A program made the translations under genes and the position numbers. The notes under the pieces were generated by a model. The model saw only the letters and a list, made by a program, of their open reading frames with translations. It made no database searches and was not told where the DNA came from. Shown here piece by piece: positions 1 to 8,961 of a stretch of DNA of 64,000 nucleotides. The stretch comes from Pseudomonas vanderleydeniana (GTDB lineage Bacteria > Pseudomonadota > Gammaproteobacteria > Pseudomonadales > Pseudomonadaceae), in the NCBI RefSeq assembly GCF_014268755.2, contig NZ_CP077093.1, positions 4,576,001 to 4,640,000 of the forward strand, written 5' to 3'. Positions within the stretch are counted from its first letter, which is position 1. Every line of letters begins with the position of its first letter.

Positions 1-1163
1 GCATGATGGAGTTCGACGTCGAGGGCTTGTGCGGCGCCGGTTTCGACGTCAAAAGCCCTGACCGAACAAACAGCCGCAACGGCTACCGCGATCGCCTCTG
101 GCAAACTCGCGCTGGCGACGTTGACCTGAAGATCCCCAAGCTGCGCCAGGGCAGCTATTTTCCCGGTTTTCTCGAACCACGACGCACCGCCGAAAAGGCC
201 ATGGCAGCCGTGATCCAGGAAGCCTATATCCAGGGCGTTTCGACGCGCTCGGTCGACGAACTGGTCAAGGCCATGGGCATGTCCGGCATCTCGAAAAGCC
301 AAGTATCCAGGCTCGCTGGCGAGATCGATGAGCGCGTCCACGCCTTCCTTGATCGACCGCTTGAGGGCGATTGGCCCTACCTGTGGATTGACGCTACCTA
401 CGTCAAGGTGCGGGAGGCCGGGCGCATCGTCTCGGTCGCCGTCATAATCGCTGTGGCCGTGAACACCAACGGCGGGCGCGAGGTGCTGGGTATGCGGGTT
501 GGCCCGTCGGAAGCCGAACCGTTCTGGACGGACTTCCTGAGAAGCCTGATGCGACGCGGGCTGCGGGGTGTGAAACTGGTGATCTCTGACGCTCACGAAG
601 GGCTCAAGGCCGCTGTTTCCAAGGTTTTCCACGCGACCTGGCAACGCTGTCGCGTTCACTTCATGCGCAATGCCATGGCCCATGTCGGCAAGGGCCAGCG
701 CACCATGGTAGCGGCCTTGCTGCGCACGGTGTTTGCCCAGGACAGTCGAACCGAATGCCATCAGCAATGGCGGTTGGTGGCTGAACAACTTCGTGAGAAA
801 TACCCCAAGATCGCCACGCTCATGGACGGTTGCGAAGATGAAGTGCTGGCGCACATGGCCTTCCCGAAGGCACATCGACAGCAGTTGCACAGCACTAACC
901 CGCTGGAACGGCTAAACGCTGAGATCAAGCGGCGTACCGAAGTGGTGGGCATCTTCCCCAACGATCCGGCGATTACACGGTTGGTTGGGGCGATGCTGCT
1001 GGAGCAGAACGACGAGTGGTGCCTGCAACGGCGCTATATGCAGTTGGAGGCCTTCGAGGCGGTCAGCGATAATCCGCAGGCCAAGCTGTCGGCCGTGATC
1101 AACTAAACGGCAAACTCAGTGGCCAGAGCGATGATGAGTTACACCACGTCCTGGGACACGATC
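1..1163 (+). mobile_element. IS256-family insertion sequence, left end outside the window
   Basis: This is the right-hand part of an IS256-family element. It holds a nearly complete transposase and, after the stop codon, a terminal inverted-repeat-like sequence ending near 1163 (GTTACACCACGTCCTGGGAC followed by ACGATC). Directly beyond it begins the cut end of a minus-strand gene, which places the boundary. The left end lies outside the window, so neither the full inverted repeats nor the target duplication can be checked. It is not the same element as the IS256-family copy at 50608-51971: the two transposases share the family fold but little sequence. Confidence 0.8.
3..1106 (+). CDS. IS256-family (Mutator-type) transposase, N-terminus cut by the window edge
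   Basis: DDE transposase that moves its own element by cutting and joining DNA ends. The 367 visible residues begin inside the usual N-terminal region, just before the family signature [17 protein letters not shown]. About 30-40 residues are probably missing upstream, so the first visible ATG is unlikely to be the true start. The catalytic triad is seen as D130 (WIDATYVKV), D196 (VISDAHEGL) and E302 (NPLERLN), each in its usual context. The reading frame is intact to the stop, so the enzyme may be functional if its N-terminus is. No other gene belongs to this element. Confidence 0.9.
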   Translation: MMEFDVEGLCGAGFDVKSPDRTNSRNGYRDRLWQTRAGDVDLKIPKLRQGSYFPGFLEPRRTAEKAMAAVIQEAYIQGVSTRSVDELVKAMGMSGISKSQVSRLAGEIDERVHAFLDRPLEGDWPYLWIDATYVKVREAGRIVSVAVIIAVAVNTNGGREVLGMRVGPSEAEPFWTDFLRSLMRRGLRGVKLVISDAHEGLKAAVSKVFHATWQRCRVHFMRNAMAHVGKGQRTMVAALLRTVFAQDSRTECHQQWRLVAEQLREKYPKIATLMDGCEDEVLAHMAFPKAHRQQLHSTNPLERLNAEIKRRTEVVGIFPNDPAITRLVGAMLLEQNDEWCLQRRYMQLEAFEAVSDNPQAKLSAVIN

Positions 1164-1335
1164 CAATCGTGAACGAGTCATCCTTTGCGAATACTCCTTG
1201 AATGCACCCTGGCAACACCTGCGCCAGAGACTCGAGCACCGATGCTTCATCCCCAATGTCCAGCACTTCATCGACGTTTGCCAAATCAGCAATGCCAGGC
1301 CTCATCGGCTTCAAGATGACGATGTTGTAGCTCAT
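1164..1335 (-). pseudogene. 5' part of an unknown gene cut by the IS256 element
   Basis: A minus-strand reading frame starts at an ATG at 1335 behind a good ribosome-binding site (AAAGGAAACGC). It encodes about 57 residues beginning MSYNIVILKP and then runs into the terminal repeat of the IS. The translated frame continues for some 20 residues into IS sequence before stopping, and those residues are not native. I do not recognise the family. The orderly start and strong binding site suggest a real gene before the insertion. The rest should lie on the other side of the IS, outside the window. Confidence 0.55.
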
Positions 1336-1562
1336 GCGTTTCCTTTGCTCCATCCCGTGCGTGTGACTCAGCATACCCGCGAGAAGGGGTATACGGATGT
1401 GCCTGTCAGCCATTGGTTTGCAGGTCCTCGCTTGAAGCCGAGAACTGTCGCGGATGGCAACTACCCACCTATACCGGCCGCTGTCCGAGGTCGGCTAACG
1501 GCCAGAAGCGGTCATCCTAGAAAACCTCCACTCCGGAAGCGGTTGGACAAAAAAGGTCATCC

Positions 1563-2597
1563 TCAGTCCTCAATTGTTCCCGCCTCGACGTCTTCAAAAG
1601 CGCGCCCTTTCGACCAACGTTTATAATCTGCGGGGGTCATACCTGTCAGTTGGATGAAGGCTCGGCGAAATGAGGTGTCCTCGCTGTAGCCACAGTTAAG
1701 CGCCACTTGTTTAACGCTGGCCCCTGGTACTTGTAGCAGGACACAGGCGGTTTCTATTCTGATGCGTGTGATGAGTTCCTTGGGCGACTCGTTGGTTAGA
1801 CTCCTAACTCGCCTATGTAGAGTCCGTTCGCTTACGTTCAAAGCCTTAGCCAGCTCGACGGCGGTTAATCCAGGCTTGCCGTGTCGAATAATTTGCTCTG
1901 TTTCCAGCAGCAGTGGATCAGCATTGTTTATAAAACCTCGGGGCGCGTACACCGACTGGGGCAATGGCAAACTATCGGTCACAGAAATATCAGCCGTTAA
2001 TTTCGCGACGTCGCTCCCTGCGAAAACCCTGATCACATAAAGCGCCAGATCAACCCAGGATAAAGGTCCTCCGGTAGTCACGACGCGATCCTGCACCTCC
2101 ACTGCCGAGCCCCATGCCAGTAGTGCCTTGGGAAATCGCTGTTTAAACACATGGTGAAGCCACCACGTTGTCGTACAGCGCCGGCTGTTCAATAGGCCAG
2201 CCTCCCCCAGTACAAACGTACCTGCACACGCTGCACCGACCAGTGCGCCCTGTTGATGATTGACGTTGACCCACCGCGCGGCTCGCGTGAGTGATTCGGA
2301 GGTGGGCGGCAGTCGATCCGGTCCGAGACCCATTCCTGTAACCAGCACAGCATCGCAAGGCCCCACATTGTCAAATCCGGCATCAACGGGGATCAGCCGG
2401 CCTTGAGGATCTCGCAACGCCTTGCCATCTGCACTGACTATGAGCGTCTCGAACTCATTGCAGACTCTGCGATTTAAGGCGGGTGGCAGCCCCGCTGGAG
2501 GAGATCGCAACGCCTGGTTGGTCATCCAGAACAGATCAGCCAACCCCGTGATGGCAGACATCAAGCTGCCTTCTAAGGCAATGATCGCAATGCGCAT
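1563..2597 (-). CDS. GATase1-like/AraC-family transcriptional regulator
   Basis: A 344-residue activator-type regulator with two parts. Residues 1 to about 200 form a DJ-1/PfpI (class I glutamine amidotransferase-like) domain with the nucleophile-elbow motif VGAACAGTF. The C-terminal 100 residues hold a double helix-turn-helix of AraC type (start of HTH at VELAKALNVSERTLHRR; second helix pair near VALNCGYSEDTSFRRAF). Regulators of this architecture, such as FtrA- and CdhR-type proteins, sense small molecules. I chose the start at 2597 because it begins at MRIAIIALEG, the natural beginning of the domain, with AGGA 8 bases upstream. It is divergent from the hydrolase at 2716, so the 118-base gap probably contains both promoters and its operator. 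Confidence 0.85.
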   Translation of the reverse strand: MRIAIIALEGSLMSAITGLADLFWMTNQALRSPPAGLPPALNRRVCNEFETLIVSADGKALRDPQGRLIPVDAGFDNVGPCDAVLVTGMGLGPDRLPPTSESLTRAARWVNVNHQQGALVGAACAGTFVLGEAGLLNSRRCTTTWWLHHVFKQRFPKALLAWGSAVEVQDRVVTTGGPLSWVDLALYVIRVFAGSDVAKLTADISVTDSLPLPQSVYAPRGFINNADPLLLETEQIIRHGKPGLTAVELAKALNVSERTLHRRVRSLTNESPKELITRIRIETACVLLQVPGASVKQVALNCGYSEDTSFRRAFIQLTGMTPADYKRWSKGRAFEDVEAGTIED

Positions 2598-2715
2598 GGT
2601 AGATCCTACCTGATGATCCAGATGGCGAATTTTGCATGAAGTATGTCCAGTTTGGTATCTCACGGTTTAGGCCGGGCCTGCCTAGACTGGCAACACATAC
2701 TGCAGAGGCCCCCGC

Positions 2716-3543
2716 ATGAAAATGCCATTCCACCTGAATGTCCCCCCCGAAAAAGAAAGTCAGCCCAGCCCACTGAGGTGGCTGGGTCGACTCACCCTCG
2801 CATGGGGATTGTCCCTGTTGGTCTCTGGAGGCCCCGCCATGGCTGCATCAACCGAACATACCGTGCGCAATATCGTACTGGTGCATGGCGCGTTCGCCGA
2901 TGGCTCCAGTTGGTCGCAGGTGATTGAGCGGCTAACTGCGATCGGCTATCACGTCACCGCCGTGCAGAACCCAATGACCTCATTAAGCGATGACGTGCTT
3001 GCCACCGAACGGGTCCTGCGCCGGCAACAGGGTGAGGTGTTATTGGTGGGGCATTCCTGGGCCGGCGCGGTGATAACACAGGCAGGCAACGCCAGTAATG
3101 TGAAAGGCTTGGTTTATCTGTCCGCGCTCGTGCCGGACAGTGGCGAGTCTGCGGCGGATCTCCTGCAACGGTTGAAGGCACCGATGACGGGCCTCACCCC
3201 TGACGCGGATGGACTGATCTGGCTGGACGATCCATCGCAGTTTCACAAAGTCATGGCGGCAGATCTACCGATGCAGAAGGCCCAGTTGCTGGCATCGGTA
3301 CAGCAACCGATTGCCGCCGCCTGTTTTAGCGGCAAGGTCGAGCACGCGGCGTGGCACGACAAGCCAAGCTGGTACCTGCAAACCACTGAGGACCATGCCC
3401 TTTCCCCATCGGTGCAGCAGTCCATCGTGCAACAGATTGGTGCCAAGGCAGTATCCGTTCGCTCCAGCCACTTGTCGCTGGCGTCCCATCCCGATGCCGT
3501 CGCCAAGCTCATCGACCACGCTGCAAGCGAATTGGGACGATGA
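2716..3543 (+). CDS. Secreted alpha/beta-fold hydrolase
   Basis: A 275-residue hydrolase with an N-terminal export signal: a basic start, a hydrophobic stretch (LTLAWGLSLLVSG) and a likely cleavage after AMA near residue 37. The mature protein opens with the oxyanion motif VLVHGAFADGSSW, followed by the nucleophile elbow GHSWAG. A late histidine in SSHLSLASHPD can complete the triad. This layout is the EstC/salicylate-esterase-like branch of alpha/beta hydrolases, and the substrate cannot be read from sequence. It lies opposite the AraC regulator and is followed by an azoreductase and a YciI-like protein on the same strand, so the regulator probably controls this set. GAGG lies 7-8 bases before the start. 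Confidence 0.85.
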   Translation: MKMPFHLNVPPEKESQPSPLRWLGRLTLAWGLSLLVSGGPAMAASTEHTVRNIVLVHGAFADGSSWSQVIERLTAIGYHVTAVQNPMTSLSDDVLATERVLRRQQGEVLLVGHSWAGAVITQAGNASNVKGLVYLSALVPDSGESAADLLQRLKAPMTGLTPDADGLIWLDDPSQFHKVMAADLPMQKAQLLASVQQPIAAACFSGKVEHAAWHDKPSWYLQTTEDHALSPSVQQSIVQQIGAKAVSVRSSHLSLASHPDAVAKLIDHAASELGR

Positions 3544-3600
3544 GCTTGGCGTCACAACGCTTTTTGAAAACACCCACGCTTTATCCTGAGGGCATCAAAT

Positions 3601-4233
3601 ATGAAAGTACTGCATATTGACTCCAGCATCATGGGCAGCGACTCCATCACCCGTGATCTTACCGCTGCCATCGTTGCGCGCATTCAGGCCAGTCATCCCG
3701 ATACTCACGTGCAGCACCGCGACCTCGCGAATGATGAAGTGAGGCATCTGAGCGGCTCGATTGCCGCAGGATTCCGGCAAACCGGGGTCAGTGATTTTCC
3801 GGCGGCCACTTTGCTGGAGCATCAACTCTCGGAAGTTTTGGTGACCGAGTTCCTGGCCAGTGAGGTGCTGGTCATCGGTGCGCCCATGTACAACTTCAGC
3901 GTTCCCACCCAGTTGAAGGCCTGGCTGGACAGAATCGCCCAGGTGGGACGGACGTTTAAATACACCGAATACGGCCCTGTTGGCTTGTCCGGCGACAAGC
4001 GCATCATCGTTGTTTCAGCGCGTGGAGGTTTTTACGCTGAAGGCCCCTTGCAAGACATGGACTTCCAGGAAAGTTATCTCAAAACATTTTTTGGCTTTCT
4101 AGGGATTACCGATATCGAGTTCGTTCGTGCCGAAGGCGCCTCTAAAGGCGAGCCGATTCGCAATAAAGGCGTAGCGATCGCCAGGAACGCCATTCCCGCT
4201 GCCGTGGCACATCTGTCGGTAGCCGCTTTATAA
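3601..4233 (+). CDS. azoR: FMN-dependent NADH-azoreductase
   Basis: A 210-residue flavodoxin-fold quinone/azo reductase. It transfers electrons from NAD(P)H through FMN to azo dyes and quinones in the cytosol, and in many bacteria helps in quinone or thiol stress. It is full length. The FMN phosphate loop is at the N-terminus (LHIDSSIMGSDSITRDL), the flavin-contact motif GAPMYNFSVPTQLKAWLD lies near residues 95-112, and the SARGG loop is typical of AzoR. It starts 57 bases after the secreted hydrolase and precedes the YciI-like gene. A family resemblance to NAD(P)H dehydrogenase (quinone) is expected, since both belong to the same superfamily. Confidence 0.92.
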   Translation: MKVLHIDSSIMGSDSITRDLTAAIVARIQASHPDTHVQHRDLANDEVRHLSGSIAAGFRQTGVSDFPAATLLEHQLSEVLVTEFLASEVLVIGAPMYNFSVPTQLKAWLDRIAQVGRTFKYTEYGPVGLSGDKRIIVVSARGGFYAEGPLQDMDFQESYLKTFFGFLGITDIEFVRAEGASKGEPIRNKGVAIARNAIPAAVAHLSVAAL

Positions 4234-4257
4234 CGCTTGAGATGAGGAAATGAACGT

Positions 4258-4566
4258 ATGCTATATGCAATCACGCTGACCTACATCAGTCCTGCCGAAC
4301 AGATTCGAGAGCACCTGGAAGCGCACAAGGACTGGCTGGTGAAATACATCAAGTCCGCAAATGTTGTCTTTGCCGGCCCGCTCACGGATGAAAGTGGCGG
4401 ATTCATTCTTGCCCACGCAGAACAGTTGTTGGACATCCAGAAAATAGTGGCAGAGGACCCATTTGTTGCTCACCGACTGGTCACGTTCGACATCGTAGAG
4501 TCTGACCCTGCGATTCGCTCTTCAGACTTCGCGGCTCATTGGGCTCGCGATGCGAAGCCTGTATGA
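4258..4566 (+). CDS. YciI-family protein
   Basis: A 102-residue ferredoxin-like dimeric protein of the YciI family, related to muconolactone isomerase and EthD folds. The family signature is visible: an N-terminal strand MLYAITLTY, the helix with HLEAHKDWL, a glycine-rich GPLTDESGGF turn, and the EDPF motif. The conserved His-Asp pair is thought to be catalytic, but few members have a known reaction. It starts 24 bases after azoR and probably shares its transcript. In such short redox clusters YciI proteins often accompany enzymes acting on aromatic or quinone compounds; that role is inference. Confidence 0.85.
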   Translation: MLYAITLTYISPAEQIREHLEAHKDWLVKYIKSANVVFAGPLTDESGGFILAHAEQLLDIQKIVAEDPFVAHRLVTFDIVESDPAIRSSDFAAHWARDAKPV

Positions 4567-4803
4567 ATCACTTATGACTGAGTCTTCCCCACTTTCGTAG
4601 ACACCTTCAAGGGCAGCTTCTGGCCGCTGGCCGATCTCGGCCAACGGCCGGCATGGGACGAAAGCAGTCGCATGCGAGCGCCTGTTATCGTTCCAGAGCA
4701 GACGGTTGTGAGAGGCAGCTTTCGGCCAAAAGCGGACTCGAACACACAGCGGCGCGGCGAACATCCGAGGGTACCGGTGAGGGTCACGTGTCGGCGCTCT
4801 GAG

Positions 4804-5703
4804 TCAGATGGACGCCGATTTGATGAAGTCGATGAAAGCCTTGAGCGGTGTGGGTACCAGGCGCCGTCCGGAGTAATACAGGAACGGTCCGTTGAACTGC
4901 TGCCACCATCCTTCCAATACGGGTTCAAGCGAACCCTCTGTCAGGTGGGGGCGAAGCCATTCTTCAAAGAGATGGACAACGCCCGTTCCAGCGATGGCCG
5001 CTTCGATTGCGAGGTCGATACCGCCAATGGACACCCGCAGCGATCCGTCAGGGTCGATCTTGAGTACTTTACCGTTGCGCTCGAACTCCCACGACGGCGT
5101 TGTTCCGCTGCGGAATCGAGTGCGGATGCAGGCGTGGCCAAGTAAGTCGCGAGGATGTTTGGGGCGACCATGACGATCGAGATAAGCAGGCGCCGCGGCG
5201 GTTGCCATCCGCTGTATGCGTGGGCCGATCGGCACCGCGATCATGTCCTGCTCCAGTCGTTCTTCGTAGCGTATGCCGGCATCGCAGCCCGCTGCGAGCA
5301 CGTCGACGAAGCTCTCCTCAGTGACGACCTCTACGCGAATGTCAGGGTATTCGATGAGAAAGCGCGGCAGGATGGACGGTAACACCAGCCGTGCCGCACT
5401 GACTGGTACGTTAAGCCGCAAGGTGCCCATCGGGCGTTCGCGAAATCCGTTGACCACATCGACCGCGGCTTCAACCTCACCAAGGGCTGGAGCCAGGCGC
5501 TCAAGCAGACGCTGACCTGCCTCTGTAGGCACTACGCTGCGCGTGGTGCGATTTAAAAGCCTCACACCCAGGCGCGCTTCCAACCGGCGCACCGCCTCGC
5601 TCAATCCGGAGGGGCTGCTGTTGCTGATTCGGGCTGCTTCGCGAAATCCTTTTGCGCGCGCCACGGCCACGAAGGCGCTCAACTCGCCGAGGTCTATCTG
5701 CAT
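4804..5703 (-). CDS. LysR-family transcriptional regulator
   Basis: A 299-residue LysR regulator. The N-terminal winged helix-turn-helix spans about residues 1-60 (LGELSAFVAVARAKGFREAA ... LSEAVRRLEARLGVRLLNRT) and the remainder is the periplasmic-binding-protein-like effector domain. The start at 5703 gives the usual MQIDLGEL opening; a longer frame to 5751 adds 16 residues that do not fit the family. Its binding site for ribosomes is weak. It is divergent from the aldo/keto reductase at 5797, with 93 bases between them, the classic arrangement in which a LysR protein controls both itself and its neighbour. The effector is unknown; many close relatives regulate oxidoreductases. Confidence 0.9.
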   Translation of the reverse strand: MQIDLGELSAFVAVARAKGFREAARISNSSPSGLSEAVRRLEARLGVRLLNRTTRSVVPTEAGQRLLERLAPALGEVEAAVDVVNGFRERPMGTLRLNVPVSAARLVLPSILPRFLIEYPDIRVEVVTEESFVDVLAAGCDAGIRYEERLEQDMIAVPIGPRIQRMATAAAPAYLDRHGRPKHPRDLLGHACIRTRFRSGTTPSWEFERNGKVLKIDPDGSLRVSIGGIDLAIEAAIAGTGVVHLFEEWLRPHLTEGSLEPVLEGWWQQFNGPFLYYSGRRLVPTPLKAFIDFIKSASI

Positions 5704-5796
5704 TGTTCGTCGTTCCGCACAACCCGTATCAAATATGCCCAATTGTCGCACGACTGGCCAACGCTTACTTTGACTCCACCACTCAGGAGACTGGCT

Positions 5797-6666
5797 ATGT
5801 CAATCAACAATGAACACTCCACCTTCCACCTTGGCGAGCGCACGGTCAAGCGCATGGGCTACGGCGCCATGCAGCTTGCCGGCCCTGGGGTATTCGGTCC
5901 GCCCAAGGACCGCTCTGCAGCACTGGCCGTCCTACGCGAAGCCGTTGAACTGGGCGTGAATCACATTGATACCAGCGACTTTTACGGCCCGCATGTGACC
6001 AACCAGATCATTCGCGAGGCGTTGTATCCCTATCGTGATGACCTTGTGATCGCTACCAAGATCGGTGCACGTCGCAGCGCTGACGGAGCATGGCTGACGG
6101 CGATGTCGCACCAAGAGTTGGTAGAGGCCGTGCACGACAACTTGCGCAACTTGGACAGGGAGGTGCTTGATGTCGTCAACCTGCGCATCATGTTCAATGC
6201 ACATGGTCCGGCTGATGGTTCAATCGAAGAACCACTCACAGCGCTGGCTGAACTCCAGCACCGTGGTTTGGTTAAAAACATTGGGCTGAGCAACGTCACG
6301 CCGCTGCAGGTGTCCGAAGGACGCCGCATCTGCACGATCGTCGAAGTGCAGAATCAGTACAACCTGGCGCATAGAACCGATGATGAACTGCTCGACGAAC
6401 TGGCTCGTGATGGTATTGCCTATGTGCCCTTTTTCCCTCTCGGTGGATTCTCTCCGCTGCAGTCGTCTGCGCTCACTAACGTAGCCGCAGCGCTCGGGGC
6501 GACTCCGATGCAGGTTGCTCTCGCCTGGTTGTTGCAACGATCGCCGAATATCCTGTTGATTCCTGGAACTTCGTCAGTGAAGCATCTGCACGAGAATCTT
6601 GCAGCAGCGGATCTGGTTTTACCGGATGACGCTGTTACTACGCTAAATGGCATGGCTGCCCAATAG
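5797..6666 (+). CDS. Aldo/keto reductase
   Basis: A 289-residue NADPH-dependent (beta/alpha)8-barrel oxidoreductase that reduces aldehydes or ketones. The active-site elements are visible: HIDTSDFYGP (Asp and Tyr), LVIATKIGA (Lys), and the C-terminal cofactor loop IPGTSSVKHLHENL. Its length is slightly shorter than the usual 310-330, as in the YdbC-like group. The start at 5797 has AGGAG nine bases upstream (CAGGAGACTGGCT); the frame is open further to 5743 but without a binding site. Regulation by the divergent LysR protein at 4804-5703 is likely. The substrate is not predictable. Confidence 0.9.
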   Translation: MSINNEHSTFHLGERTVKRMGYGAMQLAGPGVFGPPKDRSAALAVLREAVELGVNHIDTSDFYGPHVTNQIIREALYPYRDDLVIATKIGARRSADGAWLTAMSHQELVEAVHDNLRNLDREVLDVVNLRIMFNAHGPADGSIEEPLTALAELQHRGLVKNIGLSNVTPLQVSEGRRICTIVEVQNQYNLAHRTDDELLDELARDGIAYVPFFPLGGFSPLQSSALTNVAAALGATPMQVALAWLLQRSPNILLIPGTSSVKHLHENLAAADLVLPDDAVTTLNGMAAQ

Positions 6667-7097
6667 TTTTCCCAGCGCACGACTGATCACGTTAGGGATC
6701 GCCTGCGCTGCGAGGTCCGCTTGAACTATTGCCTATGCCCTGCTGAGGTGGCGATGCGATCAACGCTGGCGCAGGCAACCCTGATCGCTCTGCCATGACA
6801 GCAGCGATCTTCAAAAAGGCGCACTCGCGTTTCAGCTCTGTGCTCAGAGCAAGACCTCATCAATCGCCTCAAGCAGCTCGCAGACTCCTGTGTGTCCCGC
6901 TGACAGTGACACCCCATCACCGGCCCTCATGTCGGACAGCTCACCGGTATCCAGGGTGATCGCGCAGACCACAGCTTAGCGGTACGTCTACTCATGCAAA
7001 TTACAGCAGCGCCTGACGGCTACAACAGCACCCGTCCTACACCGCTTACTGGTTAGGATTAGCAGCAGGCTTCCAGACTTCGTACAAGCGCTCCACA
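6667..7097. other. Intergenic stretch with no supported gene
   Basis: About 430 bases between the aldo/keto reductase and the start of duplicated block A. Short frames are present on both strands, but none has a plausible binding site or recognisable product. No terminator or repeat stands out. This is probably the junction between the redox gene cluster and the ICE-type block. Confidence 0.4.
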
Positions 7098-7322
7098 CCG
7101 GAAACAGCCTGTTGCAGAGGCTGCTTTGACAGCCCATTGCTGAAGTATTCATTGTGCCGGGGCGAACTGCTGACCTTGTCGGCACATGCACAGTAGCTTG
7201 GGATCTGAAGGGCTACGATGCGCCATTGCGCATGATCCACTCCACAGGTCGCCAAGCTTCCCACTGCTGCGACCAATCGACTGCCATTGCGGTCGGTGGA
7301 AGCACGCTGTTCTTGATGTTTC

Positions 7323-7347
7323 CCCATACGGGCCTCGCCCGTATGGG
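7323..7347 (+). promoter_or_regulatory. Perfect leader hairpin before coiled-coil gene (copy A)
   Basis: An 11-base-pair perfect inverted repeat (CCCATACGGGC, loop CTC, GCCCGTATGGG) ends 30 bases before the start codon of the coiled-coil gene. There is no T-run after it, so it does not look like a simple terminator. It is conserved exactly in copy B at 49958-49982. It may act in mRNA stability or translation control; this is inference from position. Confidence 0.55.
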
Positions 7348-7377
7348 CAGGCTCTCCGAATGAAATCTGGAGGTCTA

Positions 7378-7842
7378 ATGAAACTGGGAAGGAATCTATA
7401 CAAGACGCTGGTCGCATCCAACGTCTCGGAACAAAACGCGACATCCATCACGGATGCGCTGGAGAACGTGATGACTACAGCTCTTGCTAGCAAAACTGAC
7501 CTGTCGGAGGCTCGTAACGAGCTGAAGGCTGAAATCACGGGTGTGCGTGACGAGCTGAAAGCTGAGATCGCAGGCGTGCGTCATGACTTACATGAACTCA
7601 AATTGGACATGACGAAGCTTGAAGCGAACATGACGACATTCCGTACGGAAATCAGGGCGGATATGACGACATTCCGCACCGAAATCAGGGCCGATATGTC
7701 AGAAATTCGCCACACGATGGAGGTCAACGGAGAAAGGCACAGTAAAGAGCTTGCCAAGCAGGAGAACAAACTGACCTTACGGTTTGGGACGATGTTAGTT
7801 GGCGGTTTGAGCTTGTTGTTCGCTGCGTTGAAATACCTCTAG
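7378..7842 (+). CDS. Coiled-coil membrane-anchored protein with 11-residue repeats (copy A)
   Basis: A 154-residue protein, mostly a long charged helix. An N-terminal region (about 1-50) is followed by two 11-residue repeats of the type ELKAEIAGVRD, a variant segment, and two TTFRTEIRADM repeats. A C-terminal transmembrane segment (FGTMLVGGLSLLFAALKYL) ends the protein. The periodicity fits a hendecad coiled coil, and the plan resembles the DUF1640/CCDC90 group, though I cannot assign it firmly. The start at 7378 has an excellent binding site (CTGGAGGTCTA). A paralogue at 50013-50543 differs mainly in repeat number, five against two. The function is unknown. I infer a membrane-tethered structural or scaffold role. 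Confidence 0.75.
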   Translation: MKLGRNLYKTLVASNVSEQNATSITDALENVMTTALASKTDLSEARNELKAEITGVRDELKAEIAGVRHDLHELKLDMTKLEANMTTFRTEIRADMTTFRTEIRADMSEIRHTMEVNGERHSKELAKQENKLTLRFGTMLVGGLSLLFAALKYL

Positions 7843-8307
7843 CAGCCTCTGCTGTCACCACCCACGCGGGGAACACTCCCCGCCGGGCGAAGTGTTCTCC
7901 GCACTTTGTTTCACACGGAGCATCGCGAAGCCCTGCTGTTGTACTTTCGAGCGTTGATCGCTCCTCTTTGACTGCGTCGGCCCTGGGCTGACTTGCTGAC
8001 CTGAACGTCGGCCTCTTGTGAGGTTCGTTGTTCGTCGGCTTCCACTTCATGGGCGTGCCACGGATTGGCGGCGCCCACCCGCTACTCACTGCCCTGCCCC
8101 GTTTTTCGGGTGTGCGGTGTGGCGGATACCACACTTTCCTGCTCGCGTTCGACTCGGCTGCGACGGCTGCTGATCGTTGTCGTGCGGTTTGATTTTGGTG
8201 CCTTTGGCGCCTTCGTCGGTGCTTGGCCGCGGCCTGTACCTGACATCCATCCATAGGGATTTCCTTGCCCTATGGGGCGAGGTTTGTCCCGCCCCAAGGA
8301 GTGCTAC
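7843..8307. other. Noncoding segment with hairpins between ICE-type genes
   Basis: A 465-base stretch without a supported gene. It contains an imperfect hairpin at 7866-7902 (arms GCGGGGAACACT and AGTGTTCTCCGC, 11 of 12 pairing) and another just upstream of the next gene at about 8251-8275 (CCATAGGG / CCCTATGG), followed by GGGGCG/CGCCCC arms. Most of this segment recurs in block B. The high conservation of noncoding DNA suggests a regulatory or structural role. Confidence 0.5.
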
Positions 8308-8937
8308 ATGGAAAAACCTGTGAATGTGTTGCGACTGCCGTTTCCGTTCATTCGCAACCCGTACCTGCCGGGTACGAGTTTGCGTCTGGATCGGTTCCAG
8401 CGGCAGTTCACGATTGTCTGTACGGGTGTGCTGAGCTTGCCGGAGGACGAACCACACGTGGGTTTCTACCAGGTGTCGGGTGAGTACGTCGTGGGGTATT
8501 GCGGCGTGCTCGAGGAGGCCATTGCGCTGTGCGTCTCGCGCTTCTACGAGCTGCATGCGTACCCGAAGCTCAGTGCCGTGGGGTCATTTGATCCGCGCAC
8601 GGTGGAGGTCTACTACACCGGGGCCAGAGTCTATCGGCCAAAGCCGATCGCCAGTGCCAGCGATGATGCCCTGCGGGTGTTGTCGGGTGTGGTTCAGGCC
8701 TCGCAGATCGTGTGGCGACGTCCCTGCTGGACGGTGGCTGAGGTTGAAGCCGTGGAACAGCGGATGGCGGCGCTCTACGAGCAGGCGCACCAGGACATGA
8801 ACCAGGAGGACTTTGAATCGGCCAGGAGGGCCCGTCGGGAAGCCAAGGAACTCAGGGGCTTTCTGATTTCACCGAGGTGGCGAGTGTTTGCCTGGCAGGC
8901 ACTCCATAACGCAGGCGTGACCTGCTGCACCGCTTGA
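8308..8937 (+). CDS. Conserved hypothetical ICE-type protein
   Basis: A 209-residue soluble protein that I do not recognise. It starts MEKPVNVLRLPFPFIRNPYL behind a strong binding site (AAGGAGTGCTAC) and has no signal peptide or membrane segment. The N-terminal half looks beta-rich (YVVGYCGVLEEAIALCVSRFYEL). The C-terminal part is a charged helix with a run of Arg, Glu and Ala (about 170-190) and the end carries a Cys pair (GVTCCTA). The small hairpin-preceded genes here resemble accessory genes of PAGI-2/clc-type ICEs. A fragment of the same gene (codons about 65-85) survives in block B at 52251-52313. Confidence 0.7.
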   Translation: MEKPVNVLRLPFPFIRNPYLPGTSLRLDRFQRQFTIVCTGVLSLPEDEPHVGFYQVSGEYVVGYCGVLEEAIALCVSRFYELHAYPKLSAVGSFDPRTVEVYYTGARVYRPKPIASASDDALRVLSGVVQASQIVWRRPCWTVAEVEAVEQRMAALYEQAHQDMNQEDFESARRARREAKELRGFLISPRWRVFAWQALHNAGVTCCTA

Positions 8938-8961
8938 CGCTGTCACCCAATCGCCGTAACC

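Larger units (their letters stand above)
7098..8562 (+). repeat. Duplicated block A (direct repeat of 49732-52313)
   Basis: This stretch is repeated in the same orientation at 49732-52313. The match covers a noncoding leader, a perfect hairpin, the coiled-coil gene, its downstream hairpin, a noncoding segment and part of the next gene. Copy A appears intact. Copy B has an IS256-family insertion, a deletion corresponding to about 8194-8500 of this copy, and a different number of 33-base repeats. The pair brackets the whole stress cargo. Confidence 0.9.

Noticed and set aside
4672..5145. Plus-strand frame of 157 codons opposite the LysR gene
   Set aside because: Shadow of the LysR gene; composition and lack of a start signal argue against it.
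7186..7377. In-frame N-terminal extension of the coiled-coil gene (conserved in both copies)
   Set aside because: The extension translates the perfect hairpin and noncoding leader; a strong binding site lies directly before the ATG at 7378, and the same holds for copy B at 50013.
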